Below, piece after piece: positions 24,661 to 37,296 of a stretch of 64,000 nt of DNA. Source of the stretch: Blastobasis lacticolella (taxonomy: Eukaryota; Arthropoda; Insecta; Lepidoptera; Blastobasidae); assembly GCA_905147135.1 (NCBI GenBank), contig LR990056.1, positions 15,634,001 to 15,698,000 on the forward strand, given 5' to 3'. The translations under genes were made by a program, and so were the position numbers. Numbering within the stretch: position 1 is the first letter of the stretch; every line of letters starts with the position of its first letter. The notes beneath the pieces were generated by a model that did no database searches, was not told the origin of the DNA, and saw only the letters and a list, made by a program, of their open reading frames with translations.

Positions 24661-24972
24661 ATCTTGGCGTTATTCTCCCGGTTGTGGGGTCCGCATTGAC
24701 CATGATCCAGGGTTTGGCAGATCAGGTAATTACAATGGAGCGATTGCCATCTGTTTTCCGTGACTCTGCTAGAAGGGGAACCTGACCAGATTGGATCATG
24801 GTTGCACACACATTCAGTCGCCTTAATGTGCAGGTTTCATCACGATGTTTTCCCTTGCCGTGGGAGCATCGGTTAGTATTCAACTAATGTACAGAAATCA
24901 GAAAAGAGTCATTGGTACGTGGCGGCAGTGGGATTCTAACCCGGTATCTACCTCTCACCTCCACCACAATAA
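24661..24972 (-). mobile_element. SINE family A, copy 2 (longest)
   Basis: Minus-strand order: B-box region GGGTTAGAATC, CATTAGTTGAATAC, GGAAAACATCGTGATGAAAC, CTGCACATT, GGCGACTGAATGTGT, CCATGATCCAATCTGG, CTGATCTGCCAAACCC, CCACAACCGGGAG, and the 3' end ACGCCAAGAT. The A-box end is not recognisable. It is used as the reference for the other copies. Confidence 0.8.
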
Positions 24973-27900
24973 CTTAGATAATGGAGAAATTCTTTAACAT
25001 TAGCACTTTCCACCGAGTCCGTCCGTCCGAGAGACCTTCTGACCCTGTACTTCACTAGGCAAAACATTTGAGTAATGTTCAATTGTCCATCATTCTACGA
25101 AAGGTTGATTTAATGCAAAATTACTTTTAGGATTAGCCAGACAAATTTTGTATAAAATCTTAAATTCCAAATCATATTATAGCTCTTCCAGTAGGTGGCT
25201 TTCTTTATTCTCTGTTTGCTGTTTATGCTCGTGTAGGGACCTTCATTAAAATATTCAGACGGTTTTGTTTGGCGATGCGTTCATTAAATGTATGAGTTTT
25301 CACGGAAACGACCACAACGTGAATGCATCAAACGTATTTGTAAAGATGTAGCGTCATCGTAACTTTTGTCAAAGGCCTCTCTCAAATCACAATAAAAATT
25401 TTAGCAAGCGGTAGATTAAAAATGCCAATAGGAACCGTTGGGGTCAGTACAAAGGCTGCAGAGACAAGGTTTGAATTAGAAAAGACAAAGGACGACAGCA
25501 CACGTCAATGCAGAAAGACACATAAGTAATAGAGAAACAAAAGCGAATCAATTCGTGCTGACAATTCATCGCACAGGACTCAATCACAAAAGAAGTGATG
25601 AAAGACAAGTGAGCCAATAAAAAAGGCATAATACGCCATTTTGCCGTCAGAAAGTAGCGGCCATGTCGGCGATCTGTCAAACTGGTCAAACATGAGGTAG
25701 GCTGGACGGGAATTGGCGGGAAACCGTTATTAACCGACGGATTCCGAAAGGCTCTTTGCCCTGAGATATTTCCCAACTGGCGACTCGCCGCACGAGCCGG
25801 CCGGGGATCAGTAATGCCAACAGGACGAAGCAAAAAGACGTTTGGAACGCTTCTACGGCGCGCGTTTTCTTTTTTAAATCCACTGTCTAGTTTGACGTGG
25901 AGTTTCATTTCGGGAAAAATGATAAATGACGTGAATGATTGAACAGTTGGACACGAGTTCGGGGCAGTTCCCAAAAGAGATTCCGGCTACTATCCGCTTT
26001 ACGTTCCGTTCGAATTACGGCGGCTTTTGACGCGACACACGCTGCCATTGGAATAATACGTCCTGTGCCATTTTAGCGAGTTTGCGCCGCCGCCGTTACC
26101 AGTGCAAATTCATAAATATTCAGAAGAATTTGCGGCAATGCTTTTACAAAACACGAGTTTGATTGACAATGAAATGTCATGACATCAATCAGCAAAAATG
26201 ATCGATCCACCGCCACGCGAAAATTAATCGGCGAAAATACGTTTTATCCACAAACGGCATCAAATTTCAAGGTGAAAAGGTTCCGAATCCAATTTGTTTT
26301 TGACATTTGCAAATATGGCGTCAAAATTGACGTTGAAGCGCGGCAAAAACTGGCTGGAAACTTGTCTATGCACTTTTGATGGCATTGTCGGACAGATTTC
26401 GTGTTTCGAAACATTGGAATGAGCCAATCGTTTCGTTTCGATTATTACTTTTTGAAAGCAGTCTGTGTAAACAGCTTACGGTGCTGAACTTTTTTAATTT
26501 CTGTGCGGGATGTTTTGGCATTGATTGTTTCATTTTGGCCTGTTTTTGTCGATGCGAGTATGCAGACTGCATTTTTGATGTGATCGCAATAATAGTAATG
26601 TAATCTGCAAGGAATCATTTCTGGAATAGGAACAGACAGCGTACGGTACAGTACTTCCAATTTAGATTGGCTACGTAGAAAGCTGATAGCGCCGAAGCGA
26701 TAGCAAGTCGAAACTAAATTAAAATAATTATCTAGATTGCAGTTTTCGGCGGAGCGGGGTGCAAGGCCGGTCTAAATCAGCTATTCTTTGCGCGCTACAC
26801 CCACCTGCATACCGATGCCGGGTTAATTGGCTGGTGGGCGATAATATTTTACAGCGACTTGCTGCGCCTGTCTGGACACGCCGTACCTACCTATTTAACG
26901 TCAGTGCAAAGAATTTTCATATTATGTCCTTCACGCCAGCGAATATAAGCGATCGTACGTTTTGATTTGTTACGAGCAGAAATATTGCTGGCAACAAAGA
27001 AAATTCTTGATTAGAAAAAGAAAATAGTTACCTCGAATCGGACTAATAAATTCAAAACTACGGCCACTTCCCGCGTCGACTCGGCTGCACCACAGACAAT
27101 GACTTTTAATTGCGCCAAAAACAATATTTTATAGTCTGCGGGGTTGCGCTTCTTTTTTTCTCTGTTGCCCCTGCTCCAGGGCCGTTACTCAAAATAATCT
27201 AGCGCTGATATCTTAGCAGGCCACCGCCTGGTGATGTATAGGCCTTAACTACGGACGAATGAAGTTCTACAAGGGATTTTTCCTTAAATTTCGGATGACG
27301 TAATTGTGGGGTTTGATGCAGGTTTTTGCACGCAGCTCGGAGTGGGGTTATACTGACAGATGGAGAGTCGTTTATTTTTGCGGAGCTTAGATGAGCTAAT
27401 ATAATAACAGCCTTTTACTCCAGATAACTTGACTACAAAGTTGTCTAATATAAAACTTAAACAGATTTAACTCGTGGGAACTAAAAGGGTAAATTATAAC
27501 ATTCTATCTAATCTCAATTTTTATGAGAGCGATAGTGTAACATGTTTTCAAGCGATATTAGTATATTTCATTAGTGATTAATTTGTCATTTTGGTTTGTA
27601 TTATGGAGAAGGACGTAGGGTGGACCTTTTAAAGAATTCTGAAGCGAAGCGTAGACGAAATCATGAAAAACTATGATATACTTCTCTTAAAAAAAATGGT
27701 CAAACTAGAACTAAAACCTTCACAAGGGTTTTGGTAACTGACAACAATTTCTAACAAAGTCTCCTCTATAGCATAGTTAGTTTTCCGCTCCGTTTTACAG
27801 TTACAGAACAAACGATAGGCAATAAATGAGCTCGTGTAACTTATAATTGCTCCATTTCGCAGGGAACGCTGGGCTGTACGATACAGTTGTCTTTGCCATA

Positions 27901-28530
27901 TTGGTAATTAGTTTTGAAAACTGAATCGAGCGAGCAAAATGATCATGCTGAATAAAAATATGTAAGTTGCTTAGATTTGTGTTGATTAGAAGCCTTTCTA
28001 TGCCGCCTTATGGAGTGGTATGTTGACTCGGGGGAAGTTTACAGCATATGTTAGTAAAATATACATGTTCAATACAACACAGTAGATAAGTAGTGCGTCA
28101 TGTTAAAAATCAAATCAAAATCTATTTTCAATCATATTACGATTCTCATAGATTATTTTATTACGATTTTATCTAGTCTTGTAGTTTTATTTAGTCTAGT
28201 TAAATTTTCCGATAATAGTACTTAGATAAGTTAGGTGAACTGAAAATCGAATAATCATTCAACGTGTATTTGGGATTGCTGACAATCTCCATTGGCAGAA
28301 TTGAATGCTTCGTATCGCCAAGAAGCATGGTCGGCAGGAAATATGGCTGTCTGGTACTGAATTCAAATAACTTATTTTGAAGACTAGTAGGCGCGATGAC
28401 GGTTATAAGGAAATTGGAGTTTCGAATCAGATTGTTTGACGGTAATGTAGAATTTGAAGGATAGAAAATTGATCTGCGCAGGTTGTTCTATGTTGGGATG
28501 GTCGAAGGTTTGAAGGGAAAGTTATTGATT

Positions 28531-28650
28531 TTAAGTATATAAGTAGTATATCAGTTATCTAGCACCCATAACACAAGCTTTGCTTACTTTGGGGCTAGAT
28601 GGCGCTGTGTGAATTTGTCCACGATTATTTATTTTTTATTTATTATTATT
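28531..28650 (+). mobile_element. SINE family B, tail only
   Basis: TTAAGTATATAAGTAGTATA, CAGTTATCTAGCACCCATAA, CACAAGCTTTGCTTAC and TTTGGGGCTAGATGGCGCTG lead into an ATTT-rich 3' end. The tRNA-like head is absent, as expected of a 5'-truncated insertion. Confidence 0.75.
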
Positions 28651-29539
28651 GTTCCAATCCGATTGTTTTACGTAGATAAGGAACTGTAGGTAAATTAATG
28701 CAGTGTGAAAATTTAGATAATGGTGGGTTACAGTACCTTCTTGTAGTATAAAAAAAGCTAAATGGAGAACAGAATTAAGTACCAAAACGGTATCAGGACC
28801 TAAGAAACGGTATTAACCTATAAGGTACAGATATCCTTTACGAAACTAAAGTACTGGTATCAATTTACAAGCTAACGAGCCGGCAAACAATAGTCACAGA
28901 CATACAGACGCAGAAAGAGACAGCCATCGTTATTAGTCATTAGTAGGAGCGGAGTTTTCTAATTAGAATAAGCACACAAACGAAATAAAGCATTAAGGAG
29001 TTGTGCAAATAAAATGGAAGGAGGGGAGTGTTGCGGCGATATAGAGTTGCTGGAATCGGGTTATATAAGGAAGGGTGAGGTTGACTTTGGCAAAAAATCA
29101 ATATGATTTTAAGCGTTACATGCGTATATTGTGGCTTGGATGCACACCACTTAGACCAGAGATAAAACATCATCAACTTTGACTCTCGGAGGCCAAGACC
29201 TACTTCAGGTCGCCAGCCGTTCGCGTTCTGAGCCAGCGAAGTAAGTGACTTTGACTTTAGGTAACATTCTAACCGACTGTTTGATAGGCTATATTGTTAA
29301 ATGTACACTCGTTTCTTTTTTGTGGTGTTTTGTCCTTTTTAAATTGAAGTAAGTACTTACTTAACTTAGTTGAAGTGTTTTAACCAGTGCTATGGTACCT
29401 ACTATATAAAAAATTATTTAATTAATAATTTTTTTATAATTATTTTCTACTGTGCGTTAGCATTGTCCGCTATGTTTATAATCTATTCGCCTGTCTGTGC
29501 ATTAAAGACATTTCAGAAAAAAAAAACTTTTTTAAAAAC

Positions 29540-29576
29540 GACACGCGGACGAAGTCCCTGGCAAAAGCTAGTACGA
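29540..29576 (-). mobile_element. short RTE-like terminal fragment
   Basis: CGCGGACGAAGTCCCTGGCA and AAAAGCTAGTA form the usual antisense 'ctagcttttgcc...gacttcgtccgcg' end. A similar scrap (ACGCGGACGAAGTCTCG) lies at about 20596. Confidence 0.5.
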
Positions 29577-30124
29577 TGTAAAACTGTCCAATGTTACAGG
29601 CATAAAAACAACTGACTTACAAATCGGTTACCATTGCATCATCTCATATCTTGATTAATCAATAACACTGCAATGCAATAACACTTTCTCGCACGCCAAA
29701 TAAGACACATAAAAATAAACATACATCAAGACACAGAACAACTGACAGTGTCTTTACGATTCCTTACAAGTCGTATCTAGTGCCTGTAACTCCCCGTCAA
29801 GACCCGTATGCAAGCCTCGTACGCAAATAATATGGCAAGATAAAGAGAATGGAAAACGATATATTATAGACAGCTACAAGTGGGAGTTTTATTTGTTCGA
29901 TACGTATGTTATGGCGGTCTTTGACTGCGGTAGGTGACATATTATTAGCGCTCCAACGGGAAGTATGACAACTGAAATTTGCCGGTTAGCCGGTGGCACG
30001 TGTTGCTCAAATTTTGCCGGCTTTGAGACGCTGTATTGTCAGAATCGACGTAAATAAATAGGAATTACACGTCAAAATTCACAAAGAAACTGGCCACTAA
30101 TAAATTATAAAAAAAACGAAAAAG

Positions 30125-30195
30125 AAAACAACGATGACGGTGGCTTTCCATCGGGTGGACCTTCCGTCCTTCCGTTCCGTATAAAAAAAAGAAAC
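30125..30195 (+). mobile_element. LINE 3' tail scrap
   Basis: GACGGTGGCTTTCCATCGGG, TGGACCTTCCGTCC and then TATAAAAAAAAG match the tail subtype at 43.4 kb and the sequence following the reverse-transcriptase C-terminus at 60.5 kb. Confidence 0.5.
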
Positions 30196-33100
30196 AAAAG
30201 TTTTCCCGCCGTTTCTAACGGAGTACTGATCAAGGAAGCGTCCACTTATCCTGCCTAGCGGGGTACACCCACCCACCATTGTGCACTGGGCGAATGCAGC
30301 CACAATACACTTGCGTTCATTACCAGTTGTATTGCCAGTAATTGTGGCGCTAAGTGCAGATTTATTCGCGAGCCTCCATGAGGTCGGTATTAGGTGACGT
30401 TACCTTGTCGAGTCAATTGGGGCAAATTGGTGTCGTTGATTTTCATAGGTGTTCTATTGGTTTGGTTACTCAATATGTGTCTAGAAATGTATGTACGTCG
30501 GCTTTGTATGAGATGTATGAAATGTATGAGAAGGTAAGGAGGTCAATTATATCTAATTACACATATTTGTTATAATTAGGGGCACAATCTGTAATGAACG
30601 ACAAGTTTATCTTAATCTCAACAGCCTTGTCGTGTATCACATGTCAGCTACCCTAGATAAAGGTGTGTGACAAAAACCGATAAAAATTTGAGATTGGTAA
30701 CGACTATTCTGCGATTTTATCTCGTTGTCAGAGCCGCAGAAGTGCAAGCGAATTCCAGGAACCATTCCACACATGGTACAGTTTTTATCCACAGCCACTG
30801 TGATACAGTCTTCCCGGTAATCAGAGCTAAGTGAATTCGTCTCTTTCCACAACTATTACCGCATCAAAGTTAATAGTGCCGTAAAAGCATAAAAGGAGCC
30901 GCATCCACAAAAACCTGTCTATAATGTCGCTTAATCTATGTCTAGAATTATTATAATTGCGCCGTTTAATATATGTCTCGTCTCGACTGTATTTACCTAC
31001 GCATGCCCTTCTCTCGTACTAAATGAATTATTTCTAGAAAATTGTTAACCCACTTTGGAAATATGGAGTCCAGTAATTAGTGTCAATTTTGTTTTCATTG
31101 CTTGCGCTGGTATTTCGAGCAAAAAATGCTCCGGGCATGAGATATGGCGGTGGTTGGAATTGTTTTGGCGTATTACTAGATATTACTGGACAGAGGTGTG
31201 GTTAAATGGCCCTATGGTGATTATGAACGGGCACTATTACATTAAATATGTCGAGATTCCCTAGAAGCTAATGTTATTACGATACTAGCAGCAAAAACAA
31301 ACAGTCTGAGTAAAAAAAAAAACAAGCATAAAACGTTACCCTTTCCGCCGCCAATCCCGAATAGCTCTCAGAACCTCAAAAGGCAGAACTGAAAAGCACT
31401 CGGCCTCAATCGATGATCATAAAAAAAAGTGAGCACGAAGGAAAATTGGCGGCGTATGATCTCAGGGGTTTTTGCTCAGATAACCAGCGGCACAAAGGCA
31501 GCTATCGGAAGGAGAAAGGGTAATGCGGGCATAAGATGCGCATCGCCACACACGGCCTAATCACGGGGTGGGGGGGCCCACCCCAACTTTTGCATATTGC
31601 CCAAATTACCCCAACATCCCCGATGTGGGTGTGCGCGCCGCGATTGTCTTTGGCACGAAAGTTGACGATAATTTGTCTGATTTTGTTTAACCTTTCACTG
31701 AGGTTGCCTGCATGAATGAACAATATGTTACGTTTGTAACGCACCAATGTTTTATTAAGTAAGTGTTCGGAGAGATTTTGGAACGAGTTGCACTCGCCCA
31801 GTTTGAGAAAACTCTGTTATGTTATGGCTAATTGTGGTATACAAATGTAGCTTTGTTCTGAAAGCAGTTCTGAACGGATGAGTTTAGATACTTCGTGAAA
31901 TCATAAAGTTAGGTCCACTTAGTAGGTATTAAATATCAGCAAATGTCTCAGCCTAACAGCAGTAGACACAACTACAACAATTTATTTGTCTTTTACTACA
32001 CACAAATGGCATTATTCCATTTGCATGTGTAGGTTTTTGCTTACGGTACAACTCTCGTACATTACCGTTGATTCTGGCTGCTCATACTATAATGAACCTT
32101 ACTGCATTGTAATAAAGGCTACGTAAGGGAGACCGGGGTGAAATTGACATTGTCACGTATTTATATTTTGTCGTAAGGGTGCCTCGTGACGTTTGAGGGA
32201 TGCGTCTTAATTGTAAGCGAGTGTCGTATCGATTTTTTAATACGCTCCTCGTTCCGTGTGTGCCTAATTGGCATTATTCATTTGGGAAAGGATTTCGTAT
32301 AAGAATACATATGAATGTCGGCGGCGGCTTTGTTTTGCGCCGCAGAGTTTTGACTTAATTAGCGAGTGGAGTGAACGGAAAAATAGGTCCCCGAGATCGA
32401 TGGGCACGTGTAAAAAATTTTGTAGGTTACTGAAAGAATTAGAGGACATCACTGGGTTTTGATATCAGTCACATTTGGACTCTCATATCAAAATGTGGAC
32501 TTAGTGGAGCCTCACCTCCTACATTGGTTCCGTAAAAATATGCATTTTATCTTTTACTTACTTATGAATATCTAGGTAAGTTCATTATGTTGTATATTTT
32601 GGTTCATTTGTTCAGGCGTTTCACTTACGGCTGTCCAGACTGTTTGCAGTTCGCCTGTTGATAATATTCAATTCAACTGCGATTCCAAGTCATACAATGG
32701 TAATAGCCAGGGAGGTCGTTAACACACTTTCCCGACTCTCCTCTACCCCTCACACTCACCGGGACAAACTAATAAACGCGAATGTTTAATATTCCGCGGA
32801 ATCTTCGCGAGTCGCGCGATAGTTGCGACGAGCAGATGTGCTTCTTGTGGATTATTTATCAATATGATAAAGTGACTCTGTCTGTTTGATACGTTTTATA
32901 GAACCGCTGAATAGGTTGGGATGAAATTTGACAAGCTTAATCAACATTGTGGTAGAAGAATATATAGCTTTCTGTTTAAGCAGTTTCTTTTACTTTTTTT
33001 ACCATTTTAGGCAAAGGTCAATGCAACCTTTGATTTAGGTAGCTTTCAACAAAAACGTGCATATTCATGTAGGTACGTATATTAGCTCACCTTCTATTAG

Positions 33101-34439
33101 ACAACTTGATAGAAGTCACTAATTTAGAACATCATATATTAAAAGAATTAAGTGTATCTATCATAAAAACTGTTGATCAAAACAAGCGACATCCCTCTGC
33201 GCGTTTCCACGACCGCCGCCAAATTTCAATACAAGCTTAAGTAATATCGAATTCTGGAATCACATTTTGTTGGCATCTTACGCCCTTCTTAGCCGGCTCG
33301 GCCGCGCAGAGTGATTTCCCCTGAAACCAATGTAGCATATAAATACCATTATTCTGAAACAATACGCGTTCCCGCCCCCGTCTTTCGCCGTTTTGCAAAC
33401 TTCGATGCTTCATGAATATTCGAATGGCGCAGCAATTTTTCTGACGTAAGTTTTGATGCTTCCCCGCTTCTTTACGATGCGGAGTTATTGTTGTTTATCA
33501 TTTGTACGTCTCGTCTCCATATAAAGTGGGGTTGGATGTGTGTTAGCTAGGTTTGCTGTGCCACTGTCTTGATTGGGTACTTCCCGGGACTCTTATCCAA
33601 AAACTGTTCCGTTTCTTGCCATGGAGAGATTTTCACGAATGTAAATGAGTGATCGTGTTACTTTTTTTTACATGACTTTTTAGTAACATATTAGCCGATA
33701 GCTCACCTGGTAGAAAGCGGCAACTGTCTCCTATAATATCTACGATCCATACATCCTGATTTCATACAACAAAACTTGCGTTCTCAGTGTGAAGACTAAG
33801 TTGACATGCTTCCCTCAAGCCCGTAACACGCTTTCTACCTCATCCTTGATTCGAATCCACCAAAAACTGTTCCTTCCACAAACAAGAGGTTTCCCCAACA
33901 GCGCCATCTATCACGTCACCCCTCTACACACACAAGCTCAGGGCCATAAACGAATCAGACATCCGACTCACTGTAGATTCAATTAGTATACACCAGTTAC
34001 CATTCTTATCGGCGGAGACGATTTTACGAACGAATTAATCCGAAAACATACGATTCATATCTCCCCGCCCTCCCCCATACTGCCTATAGATATCGATTGA
34101 GGCATTGTGTTTGCTGAGAGTAATTAAGTACATGTGGATTGAGACGCCCGCTCCCGAATGACTGAGGACAATCTTTCCAAGTTTCCAGATTGTCAAATCT
34201 CGAGTTGGATGTGTGTTTAATTGGCTCCCGCGTCTCGCGAACACTTTGTTTCCTACTAAATCAGAACTAAGTGATCGTTTTGTGATTGAAACATTCACGC
34301 TGAATCGCAACCAAATCAGATTATAAAACCCTCCAACAATAAATTTCAATAACGCAGAGCGATCACATCCGAAACTGTAATAGATTAGGAGCGAAACAAA
34401 TTAATAAAATAAATCCGTCGAAGGGATAAGTTCAATAGA

Positions 34440-34600
34440 CAACTCTATTCCGTAAAACGGGTCGGTCAAAACATACGGCCCCGGAACCGATCGGGCGATA
34501 CCGATAACCGAATTAATCGAGGGGTGAAAAAAAACCCCACTTCAATTTTTTATTATCGCTTATTGATCAATTGATCACGCCTCGGTATTGAGGATTATTG
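34440..34600. promoter_or_regulatory. candidate regulatory block with clustered GATC/ATTAATCG motifs
   Basis: It contains the perfect 14-bp palindrome TGATCAATTGATCA (34564-34577), repeated CGAT/GATAACCG motifs and GAATTAATCG, with no repeat or coding signal. It is offered as a candidate enhancer only on motif density. Chance is a real alternative. Confidence 0.18.
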
Positions 34601-36935
34601 ATAGATTGATATTAATGCGCACTACTGCCGTGGGGTGGCGGTTTTTTCAATGCTTGTTGACGTCACCACAATTGGATATTGTGCGTAATGCAGAATCGAT
34701 TCTTTATTTTCCTTTTTACTCGTGCCATTGTGATTCTGTTTGCCGCTCTTCATTATTGGTACTTTTTTATTTACATGTTTGATTTGAATTGGTTTGTTTA
34801 TTGAATGTTTCGCCGTTTTGATTTTGTTTGGGGTGCCCTTTTTTCTTTGGTACTTTTTTTTTGTGTGCTCGTTGCGCGCCTTTGTTTTGCCGCGACACGT
34901 TTGCGGCTATCCGTGCGGATTGATAGATTTGATTAAGGTCGATACGTTTTATCCCTATTTTTTATTTATAATATCGCTTTTCATCAGCGCTGTCTGTTGT
35001 CACTGAGTAGTCCTACGCCAGAGGCAGACCGTCATATTTTCACCTGGTGGTAAGTACTGATGCGGCTAAAGACAGTGCCAATTCCCCTCAATTCTATATT
35101 TGTTTGAAACGACCAATGATTGAAATAAACAATCCAAAAACATAATACTTTGTTCCAAACATCGCCGCCATTTTCTGCGTTTGCAACCGCGGGACGTGAT
35201 GGCGCGGCGCGAGACGGAGAGCTCCGAAGTACACCGAAATACTCCGAATTAATCGACGATATAGATAGACGACAATGCCATATTCGCTCGCACTCCAATA
35301 TGCAAAATTGACACCACAATATTACAAACAGAAATAAGATTGAGGGGGCTTGGGGGTGGCCCCCCCGAGCCTCTTTATTACAGAGGAGCGAGTCACGATT
35401 GAAACCAATTGTTAATTGAGCCATATCTATGAAAATTGCGTCTCGAAACGTCTTCGGTCGATTGTAATCGGCATTTGTCGTCGAATTTATTGCGACAAAG
35501 GCGTGGGTTTGGCCATGATCGGATTTAATATTTCGAACGCACCGGTGGAACACTCGTATTGTAGGCGCGGAGTGATTGTAAAATTTGTGGGGCGTTAATA
35601 AATTTAATAATTCCAGCCGCCGATCGGCCGGATCGGCGTGGTAATTTTATCCTTTCGGAGGCGGGAGCCGTGGAATATTGGAATCTATAAACAGTCCAAT
35701 AGGTTTCCTCCTTCCAAAAAAGGGAAAATCCTTATTCTCCACTTAAGGTCATTACTTTCCCTAATCTCTCTTCTCATAGCCGCATTGGACCAGGGTGAAA
35801 GGTCTAGCCCTAATCCTTACTCCTGCCGGTTTTTATTTTGTCACAATCTCTACGGAGGAGATCGAAGAGTTGAAAATACAAAGGAAAACACCGGAATTTT
35901 CTTGGTTTACAGACTTCCTAACTAGTTAGCCTCCAAAACATTAGTCGTATACATGTCAGTCTGTCAGTCAGTCGAAGCGGGGAAGGGGAGAGGATCCTAG
36001 TCTACCAGACATAATAAAAAATATATGCTTGATTCGATTCGATGATATTTAAATGAGATAATGGGGGCTTCTCTTAGAGTATTACTAATATAAATATGCC
36101 ACTAAATTACTTCCCCGTTTATTCACTTGCATCCTTGCGATCTCGTAAATTTTCCGTTCGGTCCTCATATTTCGTTACCTGGCCGTTTGTTGCGATTTTA
36201 TTATGAAAATGAATGACGGCCGGGTACGGGCCCTAGTTGGGGCTGTTTCGAGGTGAGTTCTTACGGTTTTGGCCAATATTTCGCCATATTATTAACGTGT
36301 CGGGGGAAGTAGTGGAAACAAAGAAGTTCCTCTGAAGAAAACGGAAACAATTATAAACATACCAGATTAATAAAGTACCTATAAACATGAAATATCAAAT
36401 TGATATGAAAGGAACACAAACGTAAACTCTTTTGTATCTTAGCAATAACTCTTTCATTCTAACTTTTACTACTTTCCTCCCTTTCGCCCGGTCTTCAGCA
36501 TCAACATATTTCAATACAATATTTTATGTAGTAAAACTTAAATTAAACCTTGGACAACTAATCACAAACTATTGAATGAAACCCGGTTTCCTGATTTGTC
36601 GGTCTCAGCATCCCCTAATCCGTACACTACAGCAACTATGAGTTTTATGGTCCGAGTCTTTTATAGGATAATCTAATTTTGTAATATTAATGCCTTCAAT
36701 TCCGGCTCCAGACTGAATTGATTGCGTTTTGTTCCCAGTTTCTGTGGTTTCAACCAATTTGAGGGAGTGTGGTCGCTTTGTTGTGCTTCTATTGGTTTAG
36801 TCGGTTAGTTTTTTGGTTGTACTTGAGAATTGTTGGTGGATACTTGAATAGTGTATGACTTAGACGTGTGGTGATCAGCTGAGATCTTTGTTTTCTGTTT
36901 TAGGATGACGATAAAATCATCTCCGGATTTTTTTT

Positions 36936-37025
36936 TATACCACTAAGGATGGTAAGCAGTCACCGCAGCCTATGGACGTTTGCAATACCTACGCGTTGCC
37001 GACCCGGTAAAAACCTTTTCACCCC
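36936..37025 (-). mobile_element. LINE 3' tail (solo, decayed)
   Basis: The minus strand reads CGGCAACGCGTAGGTATTGC, AAACGTCCATAGGCTGCGGT and GACTGCTTACCATCC, then a poly-A-like end. It is an older copy of the tail at 58.6 kb. Confidence 0.55.
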
Positions 37026-37270
37026 ATATTGTACTCTCCACAGTAAATTGCAAATGCGTTAGAACCTTGTCAAATTAAGCTATCGCTTCAAGCTAAGTCA
37101 AAGCGCTAAGCAAGTGGCGCCACCAAACGGAACTATTCTAATTAACGGCAAACAAAGCTGCATACTTTTTACGGATGACGTCACGTGGACGTAGGTTCGT
37201 TCGACGGTCACGTGACTTAGCAGTTTGCGGGGATAAATTCAGAAAAGCGACAACACATACATTGATACGA

Positions 37271-37296
37271 AAATAATAATAATAATATTAATAATA
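37271..37296. repeat. (AAT)n microsatellite, imperfect
   Basis: AATAATAATAATAAT is followed by ATTAATAAT. Confidence 0.85.

Larger units (their letters stand above)
17758..28530. other. non-coding sequence upstream of the coiled-coil exon, first part
   Basis: No coding exon is recognised. The stretch holds a hairpin/palindrome pair near 19.25 kb, LINE-tail debris near 19.9 kb, a hairpin at 20.3 kb, a tandem duplication at 21.1-21.4 kb, two SINE copies (21.65 and 24.66 kb) and a LINE tail at 23.3-23.5 kb, listed separately. The rest (for example 17.8-19.2, 22.0-23.2, and 25.0-28.5 kb) is AT-rich with no repeat or gene I can name. Because the coiled-coil exon starts in phase 0 with no nearby start codon or promoter signature, this is probably intron. 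Confidence 0.6.

Noticed and set aside
25444..25974. 176-codon minus-strand open frame
   Set aside because: No family resemblance, no coiled-coil character, and no plausible join to the cut exons.
27026..27090. Mini-exon on the minus strand with acceptor TGGTGCAG and donor CGAG|GTAACT, encoding RVDAGSGRSFEFISPIR
   Set aside because: It does not match any part of Cut that I know and is too short to judge. Splice-like signals of this quality occur by chance in 64 kb.
35032..35553. 173-codon minus-strand open frame
   Set aside because: Composition is patchwork and it overlaps a short repeat scrap at its end; no domain is seen.
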